The notes beneath the pieces are model-generated. The model searched no databases, had not been told where the DNA came from, and worked only from the letters and a program-made list of their open reading frames with translations. Positions 18,068 through 25,405 of a stretch of DNA of 64,000 nt are shown here, piece after piece; the first letter of the stretch is position 1, and each line of letters begins with the position of its first letter. The DNA lies in the NCBI GenBank assembly GCA_964398315.1, contig CAYNMV010000003.1, positions 97,194 through 161,193 of the forward strand, given 5' to 3'. This DNA is from JADLCB01 sp964398315. Its GTDB lineage: Bacteria > Planctomycetota > Phycisphaerae > Tepidisphaerales > Tepidisphaeraceae. The translations under genes and the position numbers were made by a program.

Positions 18068-18466
18068 ATGATGAACCACGTGGCCATCCTGAACGTGCTG
18101 ACAACCCTCTTTCTGATCGGCGGGCTGTTTTTCCTGCTGGTGGGGGCCCTGGGGGTCTTGCGCCTGCCGGATGTCTACCTGCGCATGATCGCGGCCAGCA
18201 AGTGCATCACGCTGGGTATTACCGGGATGCTGATCGCCGGTGTGTTCCATTTTATCGTGATTGGCACATCGCCCGCTGTTCCCGATGCCGAGGATTCTTC
18301 GGCGGTGGCGGCCTCCACCAAGGCCGTGCTGGTCATCCTGTTCCAGTTTGTTGCCGGCCCGGTCGGGATCCACATGCTGGCGCGGGCCGCGCATATCGAT
18401 CGTGTGCGCATGTGGAGCGGCACCTTGAGTGATGACCTGAAAGAAGACCTGATCGACCATCAGTGA
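18068..18466 (+). CDS. mrpG: Na+/H+ antiporter Mrp subunit G
   Basis: A 132-residue, three-helix protein with the family motif GALGVLRLPDVYLRMIAASK followed by TLG, and the third helix ending in GPVGIHMLARAAH. It is the last gene of the mrp operon, 22 bases after mrpF. All subunits A-G are therefore present, with A and B in one chain. A short CCAGGC/GCCTGG hairpin follows 13 bases after the stop but has no T-run. Confidence 0.95.
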   Translation: MMNHVAILNVLTTLFLIGGLFFLLVGALGVLRLPDVYLRMIAASKCITLGITGMLIAGVFHFIVIGTSPAVPDAEDSSAVAASTKAVLVILFQFVAGPVGIHMLARAAHIDRVRMWSGTLSDDLKEDLIDHQ

Positions 18467-18597
18467 ATTTCTCCAGGCCCGGCCTGGTACGGCGAACAAC
18501 GGACCGCCCCCTCCCGCTCCTCTTTTGCCTCTGGCCAATGTTTTTCACGCCATCACAGGGGGTTGTGCGCCTTCACCGCAATTTGCTCAAAAATTGT

Positions 18598-18625
18598 TTG
18601 ACAGGCGATCCTCTTGTGATACACT
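18598..18625 (+). promoter_or_regulatory. Sigma-70-type promoter TTGACA-16-TACACT
   Basis: TTGACA at 18598-18603 and TACACT at 18620-18625 are separated by 16 bases. This is the best-matching two-box promoter seen in the window and stands about 37 bases before the SnoaL-like gene, whose TetR partner is a likely repressor acting here. Confidence 0.65.
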
Positions 18626-18661
18626 TGTCTCATTAGGATACCCATGTCCAAGGAGATACCT

Positions 18662-19114
18662 ATGTCCCTGACCCCTGCACAGATGGATCAGAAGATCGAT
18701 GAACATTTCAGGTACGAGGCGGCTGATGATGTTGCCGGCGTGCTGGCCACGCTGGCGCGGGATGCCACGCATGACATTGTGGGCTGGCCGACGGGCCCGA
18801 ACTACGGGCGGGACAATGCCCGGCCGTTCTACGAGCAGATGTTTGCCGACCTGGCCGAGAGCAAGGTCACACCGGTCAAACGGCTGTATGGCGACAACTT
18901 CCTGATCGATGAATCCCTCTGGGAAGGTCGTGCTCCCGGCCGGCCCTTCGGGCTGGAGGGGCGCAATCGCCCGCTCAAGTTCCGTATCCTGCATGTGGTG
19001 GAGTTCGCGGCCGATGGCCTGATTCAGCGGGAACAGGTCTGGCTGGATATGGCGGCCATCATCCAGCAACTGCCCCAAGATGCCCCGGCCGCAGCTCCAG
19101 TGGCGGCCGTTTAG
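18662..19114 (+). CDS. SnoaL-like / NTF2-fold protein
   Basis: A 150-residue soluble protein with the layout of the NTF2-like superfamily: N-terminal helices (MDQKIDEHFRYEAADDVAG), then THDIVGWPTGPNYGRDNARPFYEQMF and a curved sheet ending in LHVVEFAADGLIQREQVWLD. Members are small-molecule isomerases, hydrolases or binding proteins, so the substrate is unknown. The start ATG 18662 has AAGGAGATACCT upstream; an earlier in-frame ATG at 18644 lacks this. The tail is Ala/Pro-rich. It is followed by a TetR gene on the same strand. Confidence 0.8.
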   Translation: MSLTPAQMDQKIDEHFRYEAADDVAGVLATLARDATHDIVGWPTGPNYGRDNARPFYEQMFADLAESKVTPVKRLYGDNFLIDESLWEGRAPGRPFGLEGRNRPLKFRILHVVEFAADGLIQREQVWLDMAAIIQQLPQDAPAAAPVAAV

Positions 19115-19199
19115 CGTGGATGGCAGCGGCGGGCAGCGGGTGGCACAGATCCGCTGCCCGGCGCTTCCTCCACAGGAGACGAACCAGGAGAGAGATCGA

Positions 19200-19895
19200 A
19201 TGACGCAGCGACCTTCCACTGAAGCCGGTCGGCAAAACCAGCGGCGGCGGACGCGCAAGGATCTGCTGGCCGCCGCCGGACGGCTACTGAAGCAGGGGCG
19301 CACGCCCACTATGGACGAGGTGGCCGAGGAGGCGATGGTGTCGCGCGCCACGGCGTATCGCTACTTTCCAAGCATCGAAGCGCTGCTGCTGGAAGCGCCG
19401 CTGGAGGGCGCAGCGCCCGACCCGCAGGCGGTATTCGCCGGTGATGACTCAACCGATCCGGCCGAGCGCATCGACCGGGCCGAGGCCGAGCTGCACACCA
19501 TGTCCTACCGCAACGAGCGGCAGTTGCGGCTCATGCTCGCGGCCAGTCTCGAACGTACTGCCCGCGAGCAGACGAGCGGCGATATTCCCGTGCGCCAGAA
19601 TCGCCGTACCCCGCTGATTGAGGCGGCACTCGCCCCGGCGCGTGGCCGGTTCAACGATGAAACCTATGACAGGCTGTGTGCTGCGCTGGCGCTGATCTTC
19701 GGCACGGAATCCATGATCGTTTTCCGGGATGTCCTGGGTCTGGACGAAACCACCGCGCGGCAGGTCAAGAGCTGGGCCGCCCGTGCGCTGGTGCAGGCAG
19801 CACTGTCCGAATCGGCCGCCAGCCCGCCCGACGATGCCGCTGCCCCATCCCGCCCAACACCAGATCGGACCCAATCACCGGTGCGCCATCACTGA
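19200..19895 (+). CDS. TetR family transcriptional regulator
   Basis: A 231-residue regulator. Residues about 15-65 form the TetR helix-turn-helix: RRRTRKDLLAAAGRLLKQG, then MDEVAEEAMVSRATAYRYFP. The remaining helical domain should bind a ligand. ATG 19200 follows CCAGGAGAGAG. The gene lies 85 bases after the SnoaL-like gene on the same strand, so the two are probably co-transcribed from the promoter at 18598 and the regulator probably represses it. The inducer is unknown. Confidence 0.9.
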   Translation: MTQRPSTEAGRQNQRRRTRKDLLAAAGRLLKQGRTPTMDEVAEEAMVSRATAYRYFPSIEALLLEAPLEGAAPDPQAVFAGDDSTDPAERIDRAEAELHTMSYRNERQLRLMLAASLERTAREQTSGDIPVRQNRRTPLIEAALAPARGRFNDETYDRLCAALALIFGTESMIVFRDVLGLDETTARQVKSWAARALVQAALSESAASPPDDAAAPSRPTPDRTQSPVRHH

Positions 19896-20050
19896 AGGCG
19901 AAACCGGTCCCATCATCGTGCCCCGGCCGGTCTGCTTGCCAGGCCGACACCACGGCTATGAACGTCGCTCCAGCGGATTTCTCAGGTGCGATTAAAACTG
20001 GATGAGGATACACTGTGCCGACGCATCCAATCAGAAGGGAGAGTAGATCT

Positions 20051-21298
20051 ATGTTGTTTCGGGGAATCGCCCGGGGGATCGTGGCAGGGGTGCTGGTTGG
20101 CGCCCTGACGGCCGCAGCAGCGACGGCACAAACAGTCAAATTTGAGCAGAACCTGGAGCCGGGGCAGTCGATCGCCTTTGATACCCAGATGCGCATGCAG
20201 ATGGGCTTCAATGTGTCCGCCCAGGGGCAGGTCATGCAGCGCATGGACCAGAAAGTGAGCCAGAACCGCGGCGGGCGGGTCGATATCCTCGAGGTGCGCG
20301 ATGGCGCTCCCGCCAAGGTGCGCGCCACCTTCGCGCCCAACTGTGGCGGCGTGGTGGAATCCATGGGCCAGAGCCAGCAGATGCCGTTCTCCCTGGCTGG
20401 CCAGACCATCACCATCAGCAAGGGCCAGATGGGCGAGTTGATCATCGATCATGATGCCAACATCGACCCTGGGACGATGGATGAGTTGAAGACGCTGCTG
20501 GAGCGCCCCGAGGCGCTGTTCCCCGAGCGGGTGTTGCAGGTCGGGGAGGAATTTGAAGTTGGCGCAGCTGCCATCCGCAAGACTTTCGCCGTGGACAATT
20601 CCAGCCAGGCCAGCGCCCGCGGCAAGCTGCTGGAAGTGCGCCAGCAGGATGGTCGCCAGCAGGCCCGGGTGAGCCTGACGGCCAACATCCAGACCAAGGT
20701 CGAAGGGATGATCGACCTGGACATGCGGATGCAGGGCGAGGGATGGTTTGACGTACAGAGCAGCCGGATGATCGAGGGGCAGCTTCAGGGCCCGCTGAAA
20801 ATCAGCGGCCAGGCGGCCCAGCCGATGGAGCCGGGCGGTGCGCCGGTGCAGCTTCAGTTTGCCGGTGATGGGCAGTTTGCCTATAGCCAGAAAGGCGGGA
20901 TCAGCAGCGGCGGCGCAGCCCCCGCGCCGCTCGGGGGCCCGGGGCCGGTGGTCATCGATCGGCCCGCCGACGGCCTGCCCAATCCGTTTGATCAACCCGC
21001 CCCCGGCCCCGCTGCCGCCAAGCCCTCACTGGCCGGCACTTACAATGGCGATGGCATGACGCTGGTGCTGAGTGAGCAGGGAGATACCTACGCCGGCACA
21101 GTCGAACTGAATGGCCAGAAGGCCCAGTTCCAGCAGGTGCGGCCGGGCGCCGATGGTGCCATGCAGGGCAAGTTCCAGATCGGCAACAATGCCTTCGATT
21201 TCTCTCTGGCACCCGTGGGCGATGGGCTGGTCTTCACGACCGGCCGCTCCAGCTATAACCTGAAGCGAGCCGCTCCGGCCAACCCGTTTGATCCGTGA
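20051..21298 (+). CDS. Secreted protein of unknown function with C-terminal beta domain
   Basis: A 415-residue protein with a signal peptide (LFRGIARGIVAGVLVGALT, then AAAATAQ) and ATG 20051 behind GAAGGGAGAG. Residues 20-270 form a beta-rich region with many Gln/Met residues (QSIAFDTQMRMQMGFNVSAQ) that recalls DUF6263-type secreted proteins, though I am not sure of that. A Pro-rich linker at about 280-325 leads to a small C-terminal domain starting SLAGTYNGDGMTLVLSEQGD, reminiscent of a lipocalin/META-like strand repeat. It is convergent with the DUF4832 gene. Role unknown. Confidence 0.75.
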   Translation: MLFRGIARGIVAGVLVGALTAAAATAQTVKFEQNLEPGQSIAFDTQMRMQMGFNVSAQGQVMQRMDQKVSQNRGGRVDILEVRDGAPAKVRATFAPNCGGVVESMGQSQQMPFSLAGQTITISKGQMGELIIDHDANIDPGTMDELKTLLERPEALFPERVLQVGEEFEVGAAAIRKTFAVDNSSQASARGKLLEVRQQDGRQQARVSLTANIQTKVEGMIDLDMRMQGEGWFDVQSSRMIEGQLQGPLKISGQAAQPMEPGGAPVQLQFAGDGQFAYSQKGGISSGGAAPAPLGGPGPVVIDRPADGLPNPFDQPAPGPAAAKPSLAGTYNGDGMTLVLSEQGDTYAGTVELNGQKAQFQQVRPGADGAMQGKFQIGNNAFDFSLAPVGDGLVFTTGRSSYNLKRAAPANPFDP

Positions 21299-21305
21299 AG
21301 CAGTA

Positions 21306-21348
21306 CCAGTGGCGGCGGATAGCCCCCGGGACTGCCCGCCGCCACTGG
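21306..21348. terminator. Hairpin between convergent genes
   Basis: CCAGTGGCGGCG (21306-21317) pairs perfectly with CGCCGCCACTGG (21337-21348) across a 19-base loop. It lies between the stop of the secreted protein and the stop of the convergent DUF4832 gene. Neither strand has a T-run, so termination would be weak, Rho-dependent or RNA-stabilising. Confidence 0.5.
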
Positions 21349-21350
21349 AT

Positions 21351-22778
21351 TCAGCGAATAACCACCTTGCCCAGCGTATACCACCCATCGCCATGGCGGC
21401 CTTCAATGGCCAGGCGGATGGGTTTCTGATGGCGCGGGTCGCGGCCATACCACAGGCAGACGCGCAGCTCATACTCGCCCGGTGGAACCGCACCCGCTAT
21501 GCGATCCGTGATCTGGACCACCCGCCCGGCGGGCAGGTCCGGCGGATTTTCCAGGAAGGCGGGGGTGAAGACCTCAACCTCGCCGGGCATCAGTTCACTC
21601 ACGGCCAGACCTGAGTCGAGTTGGACCGGCTGACCTGCCCTCCCGGCCGGGCGAAGCTGCCACTGCACGCGCGCCGGCTGATAGATCGGGGCCGAGCCAA
21701 CATTCTGCCAGGAACTGGTGATCTCAATGCCCTCGCTGGTGGGTTTCACTTCCACCGAGCGCAGCACGATGCGATAGCCGAGACGACGCACAAATCGCTC
21801 AATCTCTGCCCGCACCGCCTCGCCTTCCGGCAGCGGGGCCGACTTGTTGTTCAGCACTGATGCGTGGGTTGCCAGGGCATAGTTGAAGATGTACCGCAGC
21901 GACCAGCCTTCCTGCACCCAGCGGCGTGCATCCCAACAGCTTTCATAGGCCACCGGGGCGCGCTTCCAGGCATCGTGCAGCCGGGCCTCGGCAAACCAGC
22001 CGGGATACCCTTTGCGCATGTGGCACCATTGCTTGGTCACGCCTCCCAGGTCACCGAGACAATCAGCCCGCCAGCCCGTGCCGCGTGCAGTGGCATAGGC
22101 CAGGTCATCACCGCCGCCAATCAGCATGAGCAGCGGCGTGGTTTTGAAGGCTTCCAGGTATGTGTCAACGATCTTCCGCCGCACCTCTGGCCTGGGCAAC
22201 TCGACCGGATCCGATCCAGACATGTGCCATTCGCCCCACCAGCCGACCGATCCGAGATCAACGTGGCTGATGCGCGGATCGCCATCGTACTTCCGGCCGA
22301 GCTGACGGATCAGCTCCAGGTGGATCTCCAGTGTGCGCGGATCATCCAGGTCGGGGATCTCCAGTTCCCGATCCTCATATTTGGTTCGAACGATGCGTCC
22401 ACCCGCCGCTGGCAGCCACGCTGGATGATAGGGGGTATCGGGCGTGGTTGAGTGCGCCATCACGCGGAAGGCCAGCGTCTGACCGCTGGAGGTGGCAGCC
22501 TCGATCCGCTTCTCGATGGCGTCGAACCGATAATCGCCGTGGGTCGGCTCCACATCATTCCAGCGGAAGCGGATGTAGTAGACGCTCGAGGGGAGCCAGT
22601 CGGGCAGGTTCTTGTCGCTGTCGGCCGATTTGTGAAAGGTTTGCCAGCCGATGTCGGGGTTGGCCAGCAGGTCGTCAATTTCCCGGGGGGTAAAGGTGGC
22701 TTGAGCCATGATGCAACATGAAGGCACAAGGGTGATTGCCAAAGTGACAAGGCAAGCTGGGAACGCGCGAAAGTGCAC
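21351..22778 (-). CDS. Secreted DUF4832-type putative glycoside hydrolase
   Basis: A 475-residue protein. From GTG 22778 it begins with a signal peptide (VHFRAFPACLVTLAITLVPS) and then a TIM-barrel-like region with NPDIGWQTF, VYYIRFRWNDVEP, HVDLGSVGWWGEWHM and a C-terminal beta domain (ITSSWQNVGSAPIYQPARVQ, then GEYELRVCLWYGRD) typical of DUF4832. Relatives are regarded as glycosidase-like; the acidic residues in WNDVEP and GWWGEWH are candidate catalytic positions. An upstream ATG at 22838 would run into the obg promoter, so the GTG is preferred. Confidence 0.82.
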   Translation of the reverse strand: MHFRAFPACLVTLAITLVPSCCIMAQATFTPREIDDLLANPDIGWQTFHKSADSDKNLPDWLPSSVYYIRFRWNDVEPTHGDYRFDAIEKRIEAATSSGQTLAFRVMAHSTTPDTPYHPAWLPAAGGRIVRTKYEDRELEIPDLDDPRTLEIHLELIRQLGRKYDGDPRISHVDLGSVGWWGEWHMSGSDPVELPRPEVRRKIVDTYLEAFKTTPLLMLIGGGDDLAYATARGTGWRADCLGDLGGVTKQWCHMRKGYPGWFAEARLHDAWKRAPVAYESCWDARRWVQEGWSLRYIFNYALATHASVLNNKSAPLPEGEAVRAEIERFVRRLGYRIVLRSVEVKPTSEGIEITSSWQNVGSAPIYQPARVQWQLRPAGRAGQPVQLDSGLAVSELMPGEVEVFTPAFLENPPDLPAGRVVQITDRIAGAVPPGEYELRVCLWYGRDPRHQKPIRLAIEGRHGDGWYTLGKVVIR

Positions 22779-22826
22779 CTTGCTTATCTTACCCGTTGGG
22801 CAATCGCGTGTTGACGCCTGAGCGCA

Positions 22827-22832
22827 TACAAT
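22827..22832 (+). promoter_or_regulatory. TACAAT -10-like element, 7 nt before obg ATG
   Basis: TACAAT ends exactly 7 bases before ATG 22840 and there is no SD sequence, as for bioD. A TTGACG at 22811-22816 is only 10 bases upstream, too close to be its -35. Confidence 0.45.
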
Positions 22833-22839
22833 CAGCACG

Positions 22840-23865
22840 ATGTTTGTCGATGAAGCGGAAATTTACGTGAAAGCCGGCGACGGCGGGCCGGGATGCGTGG
22901 CCTTTCGGCGGGAAAAATTCGTCCCCAAGGGCGGGCCGGATGGCGGCGATGGGGGCGATGGCGGCAGTGTCTACTTTCTGGCCGATCCCAGCGAGAACAC
23001 ACTGCTCGATTTTGCCTCCAAGCATCACTGGCGCGCCCCCCGCGGCGAGGCGGGACAGGGCAAGAAAAAGGCCGGCCGATCCGGCGAGGACCTGGTCATC
23101 CGCGTCCCTCCCGGTACGCTCATTTTTGACAAGGAGCATGGCATTCTCCTGGCCGATCTCGATGCGCCGGGCAAGAAAGTGCTCATTGCCCAGGGGGGTA
23201 AGGGTGGACTGGGCAACTGGCACTTCAAAAGCTCGACCAACCAGGCCCCGCGCTACGCCCAGCCGGGCACCCCGGGGCAGGAGCGCACGCTGAAGCTGGA
23301 GCTCAAGCTGATCGCCGATGTGGGCCTGGTAGGTATGCCCAATGCCGGCAAGAGCACCCTGCTGCGGTCGATCAGCGCAGCCCGGCCGAAGGTGGCCGAT
23401 TATCCGTTCACCACGCTGGAGCCGCAGCTCGGCATCGTCGAGCTGGTGGGGGATCGGCGGATGGTCTTCGCCGATATTCCCGGGCTGATCGAGGGCGCCC
23501 AGCAGGGGGCCGGCCTCGGCCATGCATTTTTGCGCCACATCGAGCGCACCAAGGTGATCATCCACCTGCTCGATCTGTTTCCCACGGATGGCTCTGATCC
23601 GGCTGAGAACTATCGGATCATCCGCCGGGAACTGGAGGCCTTCAGCCCCACGCTGGCCCAGAAGCGCGAGCTGATCGCGGCCAACAAGATGGACCTGGCT
23701 GTTGATGATGAAGCGCTGGACAAACTCATGCAGGACCTGCCGGATCGCGAGATTTTCCCCATCTCGGGTGTCAGCCGCCAGGGGGTGGAACCGCTGCTGG
23801 AGTCGATCTGGAGCCTCTTGCAGGAATTGCGCGCCAGCGCCGCACCTGCGCCCATGCAGCGGTAA
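22840..23865 (+). CDS. obg: Obg family GTPase
   Basis: A 341-residue ribosome-associated GTPase. The Gly-rich Obg fold spans residues 1-157 (VKAGDGGPGCVAFRREKFVP, GGDGGDGG, GGKGGLGN). The G domain has GMPNAGKS (G1), DYPFTT (switch), DIPGL (G3) and NKMD (G4). The C-terminal OCT domain of some homologues is absent, which is common. Obg acts in 50S subunit assembly and the stringent response. It is transcribed divergently from the DUF4832 gene and appears to start its mRNA at or near the ATG. Confidence 0.97.
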   Translation: MFVDEAEIYVKAGDGGPGCVAFRREKFVPKGGPDGGDGGDGGSVYFLADPSENTLLDFASKHHWRAPRGEAGQGKKKAGRSGEDLVIRVPPGTLIFDKEHGILLADLDAPGKKVLIAQGGKGGLGNWHFKSSTNQAPRYAQPGTPGQERTLKLELKLIADVGLVGMPNAGKSTLLRSISAARPKVADYPFTTLEPQLGIVELVGDRRMVFADIPGLIEGAQQGAGLGHAFLRHIERTKVIIHLLDLFPTDGSDPAENYRIIRRELEAFSPTLAQKRELIAANKMDLAVDDEALDKLMQDLPDREIFPISGVSRQGVEPLLESIWSLLQELRASAAPAPMQR

Positions 23866-23888
23866 ACGTTGACCGCGCTGCCTGGACC

Positions 23889-23940
23889 CTGGCGCCTTGC
23901 CGGGCACGGGGCGGCGACGGCGTGCGCCAGCAGTGATTTT
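23889..23940 (+). terminator. Possible weak terminator after obg
   Basis: CTGGCGC (23889-23895) pairs with GCGCCAG (23924-23930) around a GC-rich interior, followed a few bases later by TTTT (23937-23940). The loop is long and the T-run short, so this is only a candidate. Confidence 0.3.
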
Positions 23941-23951
23941 GCAGAAAATTG

Positions 23952-23979
23952 TTGAAATCCGCGGTGCCGTTGCTATACC
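23952..23979 (+). promoter_or_regulatory. Candidate csp promoter TTGAAA-16-TATACC
   Basis: TTGAAA at 23952-23957 and TATACC at 23974-23979 with a 16-base spacer. Transcription from here would give the cold-shock gene a 5' leader of about 110 bases, a length often seen for cspA-type mRNAs. Confidence 0.5.
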
Positions 23980-24096
23980 TATCCCGATCCCACCGGTGCG
24001 ATTTGAACACAGATGGCGCTGCCCGGCGGGCGTTGCGCCGCACGTCAGGCCGAGCCCTGTCGTGTGTTGGGGAAGTGCCGTAACCAAGGAGAGACA

Positions 24097-24327
24097 ATGG
24101 CTACGGGAACCGTTAAGTGGTTTGATTCAAAGAAAGGGTTTGGTTTCCTGGTGAACCCGGAAGGCAAGGACGTGTTCGTCCACTTCAGCTCTATCCAGGG
24201 GGATGGGTTCCGCTCGCTGAAGGAGGGGGAAGCGGTGGAATACGAGGAAGTTTCCGGCACCAAGGGGCTGTCAGCCCAGCAGGTGCGCAGGCTGGTCCAG
24301 TCGATCCGTGATCGGGCCAAGGTGTAA
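24097..24327 (+). CDS. Cold-shock domain protein
   Basis: A 76-residue CspA-type protein. RNP1 (KGFGFL) and RNP2 (VFVHFS) motifs bind single-stranded nucleic acid. It begins MATGTVKWFDSKKGFGFL; the C-terminal ten residues extend past the usual 66-70-residue length with a basic segment QQVRRLVQSIRDRAKV. ATG 24097 follows AAGGAGAG. It probably acts as an RNA chaperone. The promoter and long leader upstream suggest post-transcriptional control. Confidence 0.95.
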   Translation: MATGTVKWFDSKKGFGFLVNPEGKDVFVHFSSIQGDGFRSLKEGEAVEYEEVSGTKGLSAQQVRRLVQSIRDRAKV

Positions 24328-24425
24328 AACCGCCGGCCTGCGCTCGCGTTGCCCGCATTCGCAGGGGGATACCGGTAATCCGCGCGCTCTGGCACGGCGC
24401 GTGGACAGATCCCCGCCTTTGCTTC

Positions 24426-24431
24426 TACCCT
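24426..24431 (+). promoter_or_regulatory. TACCCT -10-like element, 7 nt before the kinase ATG
   Basis: TACCCT ends exactly 7 bases before ATG 24439; the intervening TCCCTCC is the opposite of an SD sequence. Confidence 0.3.
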
Positions 24432-24438
24432 TCCCTCC

Positions 24439-25230
24439 ATGACTTCGTTCGCATGGGGGCTGATCATCGGCATTCTGACCACTTTGACGCTGTCAGCGGT
24501 GGGGGCGGTCTTGGCCTATCGCCGTTTCGTCACCCTCGAGCGCCGGGCCCGTCAGACCGAGCGCCTGGCCGAGTTGGGCACGCTTACCGGCGGGCTGGCT
24601 CATGAGCTGAAAAACCCCCTTTCCACCATCTCGCTCAACCTGCAACTGCTGCGCGAGGATCTGTCGACCGAGGATCCTGTCAACAGCCGCATCGCCACCC
24701 GCATTGCCACTGTCCAGCGCGAGGCCGCCCGTCTCAAGGACATCCTCGATGACTTCCTCCGCTACGGGGGCAAGATGGAACTGGAACGCCGGCCAACGGA
24801 TCTGAACGAACTGTGCGAAGATCTGGTGGACTTCTTCCTGCCGCAGGTGCAATTGCAGAAAATTGCCCTGAGACTCAAGACGTTGCCCGAGCCGGTCATG
24901 GCAGACATCGATCCCAAGTTGATCAAGCAGGCTGTGCTGAACCTCATGATTAACGCGCTCCAGGCGATGGGCGAAGGAGGCGAAATCATGCTGGTTGTCT
25001 CCCGTACTCCGCAGTGGGGCGTGATCGACGTGATCGACACCGGCAGCGGCATCCCAGAGGACGTGCGCGAGATGATCTTCGTCGCCTACTATTCCACCAA
25101 GCGAACCGGCACCGGCCTGGGCCTGGCCATGACCCATCGGATCATTGAAGAGCACGGCGGCCGCATCAGTTTCCGCAGCGAATCGGGGAAGGGTACTGAT
25201 TTCACCCTGCAACTGCCGCTGGCCAAATGA
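24439..25230 (+). CDS. Sensor histidine kinase, NtrB-like
   Basis: A 263-residue kinase with one N-terminal membrane helix (about residues 4-27) and almost no periplasmic part, then HisKA with LAHELKNPLSTI (phospho-accepting His55) and a HATPase domain with N-box NLMINALQAM, DTGSGI and GTGLGLAM. No PAS, HAMP or sensor domain is present, so signal detection must use the helix or a partner. The downstream gene, 175 bases away, encodes an NtrC-type regulator that is its probable partner. Confidence 0.92.
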   Translation: MTSFAWGLIIGILTTLTLSAVGAVLAYRRFVTLERRARQTERLAELGTLTGGLAHELKNPLSTISLNLQLLREDLSTEDPVNSRIATRIATVQREAARLKDILDDFLRYGGKMELERRPTDLNELCEDLVDFFLPQVQLQKIALRLKTLPEPVMADIDPKLIKQAVLNLMINALQAMGEGGEIMLVVSRTPQWGVIDVIDTGSGIPEDVREMIFVAYYSTKRTGTGLGLAMTHRIIEEHGGRISFRSESGKGTDFTLQLPLAK

Positions 25231-25388
25231 CTGGCGGACCAGGATGCCAGGGGCGCGGCGTTCATTCCCCGAATGGTTAGTGGCCATTCGAGCCTGCCAG
25301 GCGGCTGGATCGGCCGGGCAGCGCGTGCCTGGGGCGGGTTGACAGGACCGGCCGCCCGCGCCGCCTCGTTCATTGCCCCTCACTCGTC

Positions 25389-25394
25389 TATACT
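25389..25394 (+). promoter_or_regulatory. TATACT -10-like element before the NtrC-type regulator
   Basis: TATACT ends 11 bases before ATG 25406. If used, the regulator would have a leader of only a few bases and its own promoter apart from the kinase gene. Confidence 0.3.
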
Positions 25395-25405
25395 CGCTGA
25401 ACGAT

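Noticed and set aside
22811..22816. TTGACG as -35 of obg
   Set aside because: The spacer to TACAAT is only 10 bases, too short for sigma-70.
25339..25344. TTGACA upstream of the NtrC-type gene
   Set aside because: No -10 at 16-18 bases; the closest TATACT is 44 bases away.
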